Below, piece after piece: positions 43,216 to 50,864 of a stretch of 64,000 nucleotides of DNA. Made by a program: the position numbers and the translations under genes. The notes under the pieces were generated by a model, which was not told where the DNA came from, did no database searches, and worked only from the letters and a program-made list of their open reading frames with translations. The stretch covers positions 1 to 64,000 of the forward strand of contig JAJDUR010000106.1 in the NCBI GenBank assembly GCA_022826585.1. Reading direction: 5' to 3'. Position 1 is the first letter of the stretch, and each line of letters starts with the position of its first letter. The DNA is from Dehalococcoidia bacterium (lineage in GTDB: Bacteria; Chloroflexota; Dehalococcoidia; Tepidiformales; Tepidiformaceae).

Positions 43216-44022
43216 ATGCAGGGAAGCAGACCGCTCGCGTTCGCCGTCCTCCTGCTTCCCCTCCTCCTCCTTGCCTGTGGAGACGGCCGCCAGGAGGTGG
43301 ACAGCACGATCGTGGCCCGCTCCCCCGCAGCTGGCGAGGGGCGCCCGGCCCCGACCACCCCTGCCGGGGACCCGTCATCCGGCGCCACCGTCGAGGCCTC
43401 CCACTCCGCTCCCCCCTCTCCCGTCACGCCCACCGCCACCCCCAACGCCGACGGCGTCTACATCGTGCCCTGTGGCGACATCCTCGTCCCCCTCGACAAG
43501 CTCCATCGCCTGGAGGAGGACTGCGAGCCGCAGGGCCTGGTGCTGCTCACCGGCGACTTCGCCTTCGAGCAGCAGCGCGTCACCGAGGATGTCCTTCCCG
43601 ACCTGCTCGCCCTCGTCGAGGCGGCAAGGGCTGAGGGCCACGTGTTCGCGGTCGTGAGCAGCTACCGCAGCTTCGAGACCCAGCGCAACACCTTCCAGTA
43701 CCACGTCGACACGTACGGCCTCGAGCAGGCCTCGCGCGTGAGCGCACGTCCCGGCCACAGCGAACACCAGCTCGGCACGACCATCGACTTTTCCAGCGCG
43801 GCCGTGGGCTACGAGCTCGTGGAGGCGTTCGGGGCCACCCCCGAGGGGCGGTGGCTCGCCGACCACGCCCACGAATACGGCTTCATCCTCAGCTATCCCG
43901 ATGGCATGGAGGCGGTCACCGGCTACATCTACGAGCCCTGGCACTTCCGCTGGGTTGGCCGCGAGAAGGCGGCCGAGGTCCGCGCCAGCGGCCTCACCCT
44001 CGGCCAGTTCCTCCTGCGCTGA
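43216..44022 (+). CDS. VanY-type D-alanyl-D-alanine carboxypeptidase lipoprotein
   Basis: A 268-residue lipoprotein. Signal peptide ends in LLLLAC (Cys21), then a Ser/Pro/Thr linker to about 80. The peptidase M15B domain has SSYRSFETQ, SARPGHSEHQLGTTIDF with zinc ligands His184 and Asp191, and EPWHFRWVG with Glu240 and His243. All catalytic elements are intact. It would trim peptidoglycan stem peptides outside the cell. The start at 43216 is chosen for the signal peptide. No vanA/H/X genes, so housekeeping wall remodelling rather than glycopeptide resistance. Confidence 0.92.
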   Translation: MQGSRPLAFAVLLLPLLLLACGDGRQEVDSTIVARSPAAGEGRPAPTTPAGDPSSGATVEASHSAPPSPVTPTATPNADGVYIVPCGDILVPLDKLHRLEEDCEPQGLVLLTGDFAFEQQRVTEDVLPDLLALVEAARAEGHVFAVVSSYRSFETQRNTFQYHVDTYGLEQASRVSARPGHSEHQLGTTIDFSSAAVGYELVEAFGATPEGRWLADHAHEYGFILSYPDGMEAVTGYIYEPWHFRWVGREKAAEVRASGLTLGQFLLR

Positions 44023-44074
44023 TTGCCCCCCACTCCTGCGAATGACAGACTCGCCACCGACAGGAGGCCCCTGC

Positions 44075-44863
44075 ATGTCCACGGATGAACTCATCGTCGA
44101 GCGATGCGACGGCGTTCTCACCCTCACGCTCAACCGCCCCGAGCGGCTCAACGCCATCAGCGGCCCCATGCTCGCCGCTCTCTCCGCCGAGCTCGACCGT
44201 GCCAACATCGACCCCGAGGTCCGCGTCGTCGTGCTGACCGGCGCCGGACGCGGCTTCTGCGCCGGCCTCGACCTGAAGGCCCGCGCCGACGGCGACGACA
44301 TGAGCGGCGCTACCGACCTGCGCCTCTTCGACCTCCACAACACTCCCCCGCTGGTCCTCCACCGCATGGACAAGCCCGTCATCTGCGCCCTCAACGGCCC
44401 CGCCGCCGGCTACGGCATGGACATGGCCCTCGGCTGCGACATCCGCATCGCCAGCGACCGCGCCAAGCTCGGCGCCGTCTTCGTGCGCCGGGGCGTCCTG
44501 CCCGAATCGGGCGGCACCTGGTACCTCCCCCGGCTCGTCGGCTGGGCGAAGGCCGCCGAGATCGCGTTCATGGGCGATGTGCTCGATGCCGAGCGCTCGC
44601 TCGAGCTCGGCCTCGTGAACCGCGTTGTCCCCCACGACGACCTCATGGACGAGGTCCGTTCCGTGGCCGCCCGCATCGCCAGCAACGCGCCTTACTCCGT
44701 GCAGGCAACCAAGCGCATGATGCGCCTGGGGATGGACGAGACCTTCGAGACGGCCGTCGACCACACCTACCTGCAGCTCCGCCCCATGTTCACCAGCGAG
44801 GACTTCCGCGAGGGTATGGCTGCCTTCCTCGAGCGCCGCGACCCCGAGTTCAAGGGCCGGTGA
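44075..44863 (+). CDS. Enoyl-CoA hydratase/isomerase family protein
   Basis: A 262-residue crotonase. LTLNRPERLNAISGPM opens the fold. GAGRGFCAGLDLK is the first oxyanion loop, NGPAAGYGMDMALGCD the second, and RRGVLPESGGTWYLPRLVG carries the Glu in the acid position, with the following Gly-Gly. AEIAFMGDVLDAERSLELGL is conserved. A strong AGGAGG precedes the ATG. It hydrates or isomerises an acyl-CoA, probably in fatty-acid or related degradation; the specific substrate is unknown. No second beta-oxidation gene is adjacent. Confidence 0.9.
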   Translation: MSTDELIVERCDGVLTLTLNRPERLNAISGPMLAALSAELDRANIDPEVRVVVLTGAGRGFCAGLDLKARADGDDMSGATDLRLFDLHNTPPLVLHRMDKPVICALNGPAAGYGMDMALGCDIRIASDRAKLGAVFVRRGVLPESGGTWYLPRLVGWAKAAEIAFMGDVLDAERSLELGLVNRVVPHDDLMDEVRSVAARIASNAPYSVQATKRMMRLGMDETFETAVDHTYLQLRPMFTSEDFREGMAAFLERRDPEFKGR

Positions 44864-44909
44864 GCGCGGCTGCTACACTGGCGCCAGCCGTTCGCGGCCG
44901 GGAGCGCGT

Positions 44910-45563
44910 ATGTACCGGCGCCTGATCCGCGGCATTGTCGAGCGAGGCCAGACCGCCGAGTTACTCGCGGCCGCGCGTGTCGCCTTCGAGCACCAGGACA
45001 ATCGCGGGATCCGGGCGCGCACCGCCCTCTGGGCGGCGATGACCGGTCCCACGAACGCCGTCTCCATCGTGATGGACTTCAACACCCTCGAGGAGCTCGA
45101 ACGGCTCAACGACCTCGCCATCCAGGACTCGACCTTCGCCGGCATCTGGGCCGATGTCGACCGCCACCTCCTCCCCGGCCGCACGGACGCCTCCATCCAC
45201 CGCCTCTCCTACCACTCCGAGGGCCTCATCTCCGCCGAAGAGGCGACCGCCCCCCGGCGCTTCCTCCGTCTCATGACGGGCGAGGTCCTGCCCGGCAAGG
45301 GACGCGAGTTCGTGCTCTCGCTGTCGGAAGCGCTCCAGTACCAGGCCGAACGCGGCATCGATGCGACCACCAGCGTCTGGACCGCCCTCTCCGGCGGTAC
45401 CAACGCCATTGCCATCGCCGGCGAGTTCGACTCGATGGCCGAGCTCGAACGCTTCGACGACCTCGCCCTGCAGGACTCCGAATTCGCCCGCTTCCGCCGC
45501 GCCACCCGCGAAGCGATGGCCTTCCTCACCACCCACGTCGAGCTGATGCGCAACGTCCTGTAG
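44910..45563 (+). CDS. Hypothetical protein made of two NIPSNAP-like ferredoxin-fold repeats
   Basis: A 217-residue protein with an internal duplication: residues 1-100 and 118-217 align. Shared phrases include TALWAAMTGPTNAVSIVMDF versus SVWTALSGGTNAIAIAGEF, and LERLNDLAIQDSTFAGIW versus LERFDDLALQDSEFARFR. Each half has the beta-alpha-beta pattern of dimeric alpha/beta barrel (NIPSNAP-type) domains, so one chain may form a pseudo-dimer. No catalytic residues identified. It is the last gene of the rightward run; a strong terminator follows. Confidence 0.75.
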   Translation: MYRRLIRGIVERGQTAELLAAARVAFEHQDNRGIRARTALWAAMTGPTNAVSIVMDFNTLEELERLNDLAIQDSTFAGIWADVDRHLLPGRTDASIHRLSYHSEGLISAEEATAPRRFLRLMTGEVLPGKGREFVLSLSEALQYQAERGIDATTSVWTALSGGTNAIAIAGEFDSMAELERFDDLALQDSEFARFRRATREAMAFLTTHVELMRNVL

Positions 45564-45586
45564 CGGTCGCTCGATGCCGGACACGA

Positions 45587-45612
45587 GAAAGGGGCGCTTC
45601 CGCGCCCCTTTC
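45587..45612. terminator. Strong bidirectional terminator hairpin
   Basis: GAAAGGGGCGC and GCGCCCCTTTC form a perfect 11-bp stem with a TTCC loop. It lies between the converging NIPSNAP-like gene (ends 45563) and the ErpA-type gene (ends 45636), with A and T runs at the stem base on both strands, so it can end transcription from both sides. Confidence 0.8.
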
Positions 45613-45635
45613 GACGTTGCTGACCGAGACGAAAC

Positions 45636-46025
45636 CTAGTGGCCGCAGGGCCGCGCTTCGCCGCTCCCGTCCTGCGTCTGGAAGCTGGACCCGCAGGCGC
45701 AGCTCTTCGTCGCGTTCGGGTTGTAGATGCTGAAGCCGCTCTTCATCACCTCGTCGACGTAGTCGATCTCGGCGCCGTCGAGATACTGCGCGCTCTCGGG
45801 GTCGACCACGATACGCACGCCGCCCCGTTCCAGGACGAGGTCGTCTTCCTCGGTTGAGCGGGCGAGGGCCATGCCGTACTGGTAGCCCGAGCAGCCGCCG
45901 CCGGCCACGAATACGCGCAGCGCGCCCTCGGGAAGGTCGCGCGCTTCCAGGAGCGCCTTGGCCTTCTCGATGGCCGCATCGGTAATGGTGACGAGCTCGG
46001 TCTGGGTTGTGGCTTCGGTCGTCAT
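45636..46025 (-). CDS. erpA: Iron-sulfur cluster insertion protein (ErpA/IscA/HesB family)
   Basis: A 129-residue A-type carrier. The three conserved cysteines are Cys45 (GGGCSGYQYGM), Cys109 and Cys111 (SCACGSSF). VDPESAQYLDGAEIDYVDE is the typical mid-region. It holds and delivers Fe-S clusters to apoproteins. It diverges from the cysteine desulfurase gene with about 115 bases between, so both halves of an Fe-S assembly set share a control region. The C-terminal RPCGH adds a fourth Cys outside the usual motif. Confidence 0.95.
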   Translation of the reverse strand: MTTEATTQTELVTITDAAIEKAKALLEARDLPEGALRVFVAGGGCSGYQYGMALARSTEEDDLVLERGGVRIVVDPESAQYLDGAEIDYVDEVMKSGFSIYNPNATKSCACGSSFQTQDGSGEARPCGH

Positions 46026-46139
46026 GGGCACTCCTTCGGGGTGGTTCGCATACAAATCCGGCGCACGAACGCCGGGCGCCGCTAAAGTATACCAAGAGAC
46101 CCCGGCCTGCGCCGCGCAGCCTGTCACCGGGAGGGAAGC

Positions 46140-47318
46140 ATGGAGCGCGTCTACCTCGACCACGCCGCCACCACGCCCCCCGACCCCCGCGTCCTCGAAG
46201 CGATGTGGCCCGTCTTCTCCCGCGACTGGGGCAATCCCTCCTCCATCTACCTCGAGGGACAGACCGCTCACCGCTGGCTCGACGAGGCCCGCGCCCGTTG
46301 CGCCCGCCTCCTCGGCGGCGACCCCGGCGAGATCATCTTCACGAGCGGCGGCACCGAGTCCGACAACGCCGCCATCCGCGGCGCCGCCCTCGCCCAGCGC
46401 GAGCGTGGCCGCGGCGACCACATCGTCACGAGCCAGGTCGAGCACCACGCCGTTCTCCACACCGTCGAACAGCTCGAACGCGAGGGCTTCCGCGCTACCT
46501 ACCTCCCCGTCGACTCCGACGGCTGTGTTGACCTCGCCGCCCTCGAGGAGGCCGTCGGGCCCGGGACGACCGTGCTCACCCTCATGGCCGCCAACAACGA
46601 GGTGGGCACGCTCCAGCCGGTGGCGGAGGCGGCTGCCCTCGCGAAGGCGCGCAACCCCGACATCGTCGTGCACACCGACGCCGTGCAGGCAGCCGGTTCC
46701 ATCGACATAACGCCGGAAGCGCTGGGCGTCGACCTCCTCAGCCTCGCCTCCCACAAGCTCTACGGCGTGAAGGGCGCGGGCCTGCTCTACGTGCGCCGGG
46801 GGACGCCGTGGCAGCCCCAGATGCTGGGCGGCTCGCAGGAACGCGAGCGCCGCGCCGGCACCGAGAACGTCGCCGGCGCCTTCGGCCTCGCCGCCGCCAT
46901 GGAGCTCGCCTGGAACGAGCGCGACGAGCGCGTCGCCCACTACCGCCGCCTCCGCGACCGCCTCCTCTTCGAGCTTCCCGAGCTCGTTCCCGACACCGTC
47001 GTCACCGGTCCCGTCGACCCGGACCGCCGGCTGCCCAACAACTTCAGCTGCTGCTTCCGCAACGTCGAGGGCGAGAGCGTCCTGCTCGGGCTGGACATGG
47101 TCGAGGTCGCAGCCAGTTCCGGGAGCGCCTGCACCACCGGCTCGCTGGAGCCCTCGCACGTGCTGACCGCCATGGGCATCGACGACGACCTTGCCCACGC
47201 CTCGCTCCGCCTCACCGTGGGCAAGGGAAACACGGACGAGCAGATCGACTACGTGCTGGAACAGCTCCCGGAGATCGTCGAGCGTCTGCGCTCGCTCGCT
47301 CCCGGTCAGCCCTCGTAG
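46140..47318 (+). CDS. iscS: Cysteine desulfurase (IscS/NifS-like)
   Basis: A 392-residue class V PLP enzyme. YLDHAATTP opens the fold, TSGGTESDNAAIRG binds phosphate, and SHKLYG carries PLP Lys206. SSGSACTTGS carries the persulfide Cys331, with the short loop typical of NifS/IscS rather than SufS. RAGTENVAGAFG is conserved. It provides sulfur for Fe-S clusters and thio-modified tRNA. Its last 13 bases overlap the convergent fabF gene. Confidence 0.95.
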   Translation: MERVYLDHAATTPPDPRVLEAMWPVFSRDWGNPSSIYLEGQTAHRWLDEARARCARLLGGDPGEIIFTSGGTESDNAAIRGAALAQRERGRGDHIVTSQVEHHAVLHTVEQLEREGFRATYLPVDSDGCVDLAALEEAVGPGTTVLTLMAANNEVGTLQPVAEAAALAKARNPDIVVHTDAVQAAGSIDITPEALGVDLLSLASHKLYGVKGAGLLYVRRGTPWQPQMLGGSQERERRAGTENVAGAFGLAAAMELAWNERDERVAHYRRLRDRLLFELPELVPDTVVTGPVDPDRRLPNNFSCCFRNVEGESVLLGLDMVEVAASSGSACTTGSLEPSHVLTAMGIDDDLAHASLRLTVGKGNTDEQIDYVLEQLPEIVERLRSLAPGQPS

Positions 47319-48541
47319 CGCTTGAAGATCACGCTGCCGTTCTGGCCGCCGAAGCCGAAGCCGTTGACCATCGCGGCGTTCACGGTCATCTCGCGGGCTT
47401 CGTTCGGGACGTAGTCGAGATCGCACTCCGGGTCCGGGTTCTCCAGGTTGATGGTTGGAGGCACCGTGCCCTCCGCCACCGAAAGCACTGCCGCCATCGC
47501 CCCCACCGCTCCCGCCCCGCCCAGCAGGTGCCCGACCATCGACTTCGTTGCGCTGATTGCCACCGACCGGGCGTGGTCGCCGAAGGCGACCTTAATCGCC
47601 AGGGTCTCCGACACGTCGTTCAGGGGCGTGCCCGTTCCGTGCGCCGAGATGCAGTCGATCGCCTCGCGCGCCATCCCCGCCGCCTCCAGCGCCGAGGTCA
47701 TCGCCTGCGCCGCGCCGCTGCCGTCGTCGCGCGGCGCCGTGATGTGGTACGCGTCGCTGCTCAGCGCGCCGCCTGCGATCTCGGCGTAGACCCGCGCCCC
47801 CCGCTTCCGCGCCCGCTCCTCCGACTCGACCACGAACACCGAGGCGCCCTCGCCGAAGACGAATCCGTCGCGGTCGCGGTCGAAGGGGCGCGAAGCCCCT
47901 TCGGGGTCGTCGTTGCGGCGGCTGAGCGCCTTCATGTTCGCCAGTCCCGCAACCGAAACGGGGTGCAGCGCCGCTTCGCCGCCCCCGGCGACGACCACGT
48001 CGGCCAGGCCGCTCTCGATGAAGGCCTTTGCTTCGATGTAGCTGTAGAGCCCGCTGGCGCAGGCGGCCGTCGAGGCGAGCGTCGGGCCTCGCAGGCCGAG
48101 CTGCATCCCTACCTGGCAGGCGCCCATGTTCGGCGCCATCAGCGGCACGAAGAACGGGCTCACCCTCGCCGGCCCCTTCTCGATGTAGGTTTCCGTCTCG
48201 AGGAAGGTGTTCAGAACGCCCCCGGCGCCGGTGGCCATCGCCACGGCCGCGCGCGGGCGCTCCTCGTCCGTCAGCTCGAGACCCGCGTCCTCCGCGGCCT
48301 CGTGCGCCGCCGCCACGCAGAACTGGGCGAAGCGCGACATCCGCCGCGCCGCTTTCGAGTCAATGCTGTCCGGCTTGAAGCCCGTCACCTCGCCCGCGAT
48401 GCGGACGGGCAGGTCGCTCGCGTCGAACGCCTCGATCGGTCCGATGCCCGACGTTCCCGCGACCAGGTTGCGCCACGACTCCGGCGCCGTGAGCCCGACG
48501 GGCGTGACCGCCCCGATTCCCGTGACCAGCGCTTTGCGCAT
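47306..48541 (-). CDS. fabF: Beta-ketoacyl-ACP synthase II (FabF)
   Basis: A 411-residue KAS II. The catalytic triad is Cys161 (TAACASG), His301 (SAHGTGTPLND) and His338 (TKSMVGHLLGGAGA), all intact. FGEGASVFVVES and NGFGFGGQNGSVIF are conserved. It elongates acyl-ACP with malonyl-ACP. ATG 48541 overlaps the stop of the preceding KAS gene (TGATG), so it is the last gene of fabD-KAS-KAS. Two KAS II-type genes in tandem are unusual for a plain FASII cluster. Confidence 0.94.
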   Translation of the reverse strand: MRKALVTGIGAVTPVGLTAPESWRNLVAGTSGIGPIEAFDASDLPVRIAGEVTGFKPDSIDSKAARRMSRFAQFCVAAAHEAAEDAGLELTDEERPRAAVAMATGAGGVLNTFLETETYIEKGPARVSPFFVPLMAPNMGACQVGMQLGLRGPTLASTAACASGLYSYIEAKAFIESGLADVVVAGGGEAALHPVSVAGLANMKALSRRNDDPEGASRPFDRDRDGFVFGEGASVFVVESEERARKRGARVYAEIAGGALSSDAYHITAPRDDGSGAAQAMTSALEAAGMAREAIDCISAHGTGTPLNDVSETLAIKVAFGDHARSVAISATKSMVGHLLGGAGAVGAMAAVLSVAEGTVPPTINLENPDPECDLDYVPNEAREMTVNAAMVNGFGFGGQNGSVIFKRYEG

Positions 48542-49791
48542 CAAGCCGCTCCGTTCATGGCGCGGAAGATCACCGCGGCGTTGTGGCCGCCGAGCCCGAC
48601 CGAAGTGCTCATCGCCGTGCGCACAGGGCGGGATTTCGCCGCGTTAGGCACATAGTCGAGGTCACACTCGGGGTCCGGCGTGGTGTAGTTGATGGTCGGG
48701 GGCACCCTCTGGTCGCGAATGGCGAGGATGCAGGCGATCGCCTCGATCGAACCCGCCGCCGCCATCCCGTGCCCGGTCACTGGCTTGATCGAGCTCATTG
48801 AGGCCTCGTACGCGGCCTCGCCCATGAGCTCCTTCACGACGAGCGTCTCGATGCGGTCGTTCAGCTTCGTGCCGCTGCCGTGGGGGTTGATGTAGTCGAT
48901 CTCGCTGGCCTCGATCCCGGACTCCCGCAGGGCGCCCAGGATCGAGCGGCGCAGCCCTCGCCCCGCCTCGTCGAGCGCGATCATGTCGTAGGCGTCGTTC
49001 GAGGTGCCCGAACCGAGCACCTCGCAGTAGATGCGCGCCCCGCGCGCCCGCGCGTGCTCGTACTCCTCGAGGATCACCGTGCCCGCGCCCTCCCCTGCGG
49101 CGAAGCCGTCGCGGTTCAGGTCGAACGGCTTGACGGCGCGGGCGGGGTTCTCGTTGTCGCTGGCGAGCGCTCGCATCGAGCACCACGTCGCGTGGAACAG
49201 CGGAACCAGCACCGACTCGCAACTCCCGGCGATGACCGCCACGGCTTCGCCCCGCTGGATCGCCTGCGTGCCCGCCCCGATGGCCGCCGCGCCGGTCGCG
49301 CAGGCGCTCACGACAGCCACGTTTGGGCCGCGTGCACCTGTGTGGATGGAGATGTGGCCGCTGGCCGCATCGACGATGAAGTTCGCGACGAGGAACGGCG
49401 AGACGCGCCGTGGGCCCCGGTTGTCCAGGGTCTCCTGTCCGGCCCGCATCTCCTCGTAACCGCCGCCACCGTTTCCGAAGATGATGCCGACGTCCTCCGA
49501 GTTCTCCTCGGTGATCGCAAGACCGCTGTCGTCGAGCGCTTCGAGTACGGAGTTCATGGCGAAGCGCACGCCCCGGTTCATGTGGCGCCGCTGCTTGGCG
49601 TCGATGCGCTCGTCGATCTCGAAGTCCTTCACCTCCGCCTGGATGCGGACGGGGAAGGGCTCTGCGTCGAACAGGGTGATGGGACCGACGCCGCTGCGCC
49701 CGTCCAGGACCGATTGCCACGTCGCCTCGGCCGTGTTCCCGGCCGGAGTGACTGCGCCGACGCCCGTAACGACTACGCGCGGGCGGTTCAC
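48541..49791 (-). CDS. fabF: Beta-ketoacyl-ACP synthase II (FabF), second copy
   Basis: A 416-residue KAS from a GTG at 49791. The triad is Cys164 (SACATGAAA), His304 (NPHGSGTKLND) and His341 (SSIKPVTGHGMAAAG). It is therefore a true synthase by residues and not a chain-length factor, where Cys is usually Gln. GNGGGGYEEMRAGQETL differs from the other copy. It overlaps fabD by four bases and the next KAS by one, so the three are one coupled unit. Identity with the other copy is clearly limited, so an old duplication with different acyl specificity is likely. Confidence 0.93.
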   Translation of the reverse strand: MNRPRVVVTGVGAVTPAGNTAEATWQSVLDGRSGVGPITLFDAEPFPVRIQAEVKDFEIDERIDAKQRRHMNRGVRFAMNSVLEALDDSGLAITEENSEDVGIIFGNGGGGYEEMRAGQETLDNRGPRRVSPFLVANFIVDAASGHISIHTGARGPNVAVVSACATGAAAIGAGTQAIQRGEAVAVIAGSCESVLVPLFHATWCSMRALASDNENPARAVKPFDLNRDGFAAGEGAGTVILEEYEHARARGARIYCEVLGSGTSNDAYDMIALDEAGRGLRRSILGALRESGIEASEIDYINPHGSGTKLNDRIETLVVKELMGEAAYEASMSSIKPVTGHGMAAAGSIEAIACILAIRDQRVPPTINYTTPDPECDLDYVPNAAKSRPVRTAMSTSVGLGGHNAAVIFRAMNGAA

Positions 49792-50780
49792 CGGATAGCG
49801 CTCTCGACCGCGTCGAAGCGCTCGCTCAGCAGGCCGGTGCGATCGTCGCTCAGGCTCACGACGTTCGTCTTCGGGTCGATCCGACGCACCAGCTTGGTAA
49901 GCACGTTCCCGGGCCCGACCTCGACGAACAGGTCGGCCCCCAGTTCCTGCATGCGTTCCACGCCACGCTGCCAGCGCACCACCGATGTCAGCTGGTCGCG
50001 CAGTTCGGCGTGCAGCTCGGCGCGCGAGCGGATCACGTCGCCGTTGATGTTCCCCACCACCGGCGCTTCCGGCTCACCCGGCGGGAAGCGATCGAGCCAG
50101 CCGCTCATGGTCTCGCTGGCGCGCTGCATGAGCGGCGAGTGGGAGGCGATCGTGATTGGGAGCCGCACGACCTTGCGCGCGCCGCTGGCCTGGGCCGCTT
50201 CCATGGCGCGCTTCAGCGGTTCGATGGCTCCCGAGATGACGTTCTGTCCCTCGCAGTTCAGCGTCGCGACGCCGACGTAGCCGTCGTCGCCGGTCGCCTC
50301 GTCGCAGATGGCGAAGACGCGCTCTTCCGAGAGGCCGAGGATGGAAGCCATGCCGCCGGGGTTCTCCTGGCCGGCCTGGTCCATGGCCCGACCGCGTTCA
50401 CGCACGAGCAACAGGCCTTCCTCGAACTCGAGCGCTCCCGCCGCCACTGCGGCCGTGAACTCGCCCATCGAGTGTCCGGCAAGCACGTGCGGCTGCAGCC
50501 GCTGGTCGAGCGCGGCCCAGCGCTCCTTGAGCGCCTCGAGCCACGCCATCGAGATCACGAAGGTCGCGGGCTGCTGGTTGATGGTCCGTTCGAGCTCTTC
50601 CTTCGGCCCCTCGAAGCAGAGCTTCGACAGCTTCGTCTCAAGTACCTCGTCCGCGCGCCGGAACACCTCCCGCGCCGCGCGCGAGGCGTGATAGAGCCGC
50701 TCGCCCATGCCGACGCTATGGGAGCCTTGACCGGGGAAGATAAGTGCGATTCGGCGCCAGGAACCGATATCTCGCTGCAT
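49788..50780 (-). CDS. fabD: Malonyl-CoA:ACP transacylase
   Basis: A 330-residue acyltransferase. FPGQGSHSVGMG at 15-26 is the oxyanion region. AGHSMGEFTA has the nucleophile Ser104, ITIASHSPLM the catalytic His, and VRWQRGVERM and EVGPGNVLTKLV are late conserved segments. It loads malonyl groups onto acyl-carrier protein for the KAS enzymes encoded next. Length is slightly above average owing to loops. The ATG at 50780 is about 85 bases from priA; FabH, FabG and AcpP are not in the window. Confidence 0.95.
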   Translation of the reverse strand: MQRDIGSWRRIALIFPGQGSHSVGMGERLYHASRAAREVFRRADEVLETKLSKLCFEGPKEELERTINQQPATFVISMAWLEALKERWAALDQRLQPHVLAGHSMGEFTAAVAAGALEFEEGLLLVRERGRAMDQAGQENPGGMASILGLSEERVFAICDEATGDDGYVGVATLNCEGQNVISGAIEPLKRAMEAAQASGARKVVRLPITIASHSPLMQRASETMSGWLDRFPPGEPEAPVVGNINGDVIRSRAELHAELRDQLTSVVRWQRGVERMQELGADLFVEVGPGNVLTKLVRRIDPKTNVVSLSDDRTGLLSERFDAVESAIR

Positions 50781-50864
50781 GAAGCCTCGCCGTGCACAGG
50801 TACGCTACACGGGCAGGCCCGAGGATAGCAGAGCCCACGTCAACACAATAGGGAAAGGTAAGGT

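Noticed and set aside
41538..43445. Minus-strand open frame of 635 codons
   Set aside because: It lies opposite two alpha/beta hydrolases with complete catalytic motifs and is an antisense artefact of high GC content.
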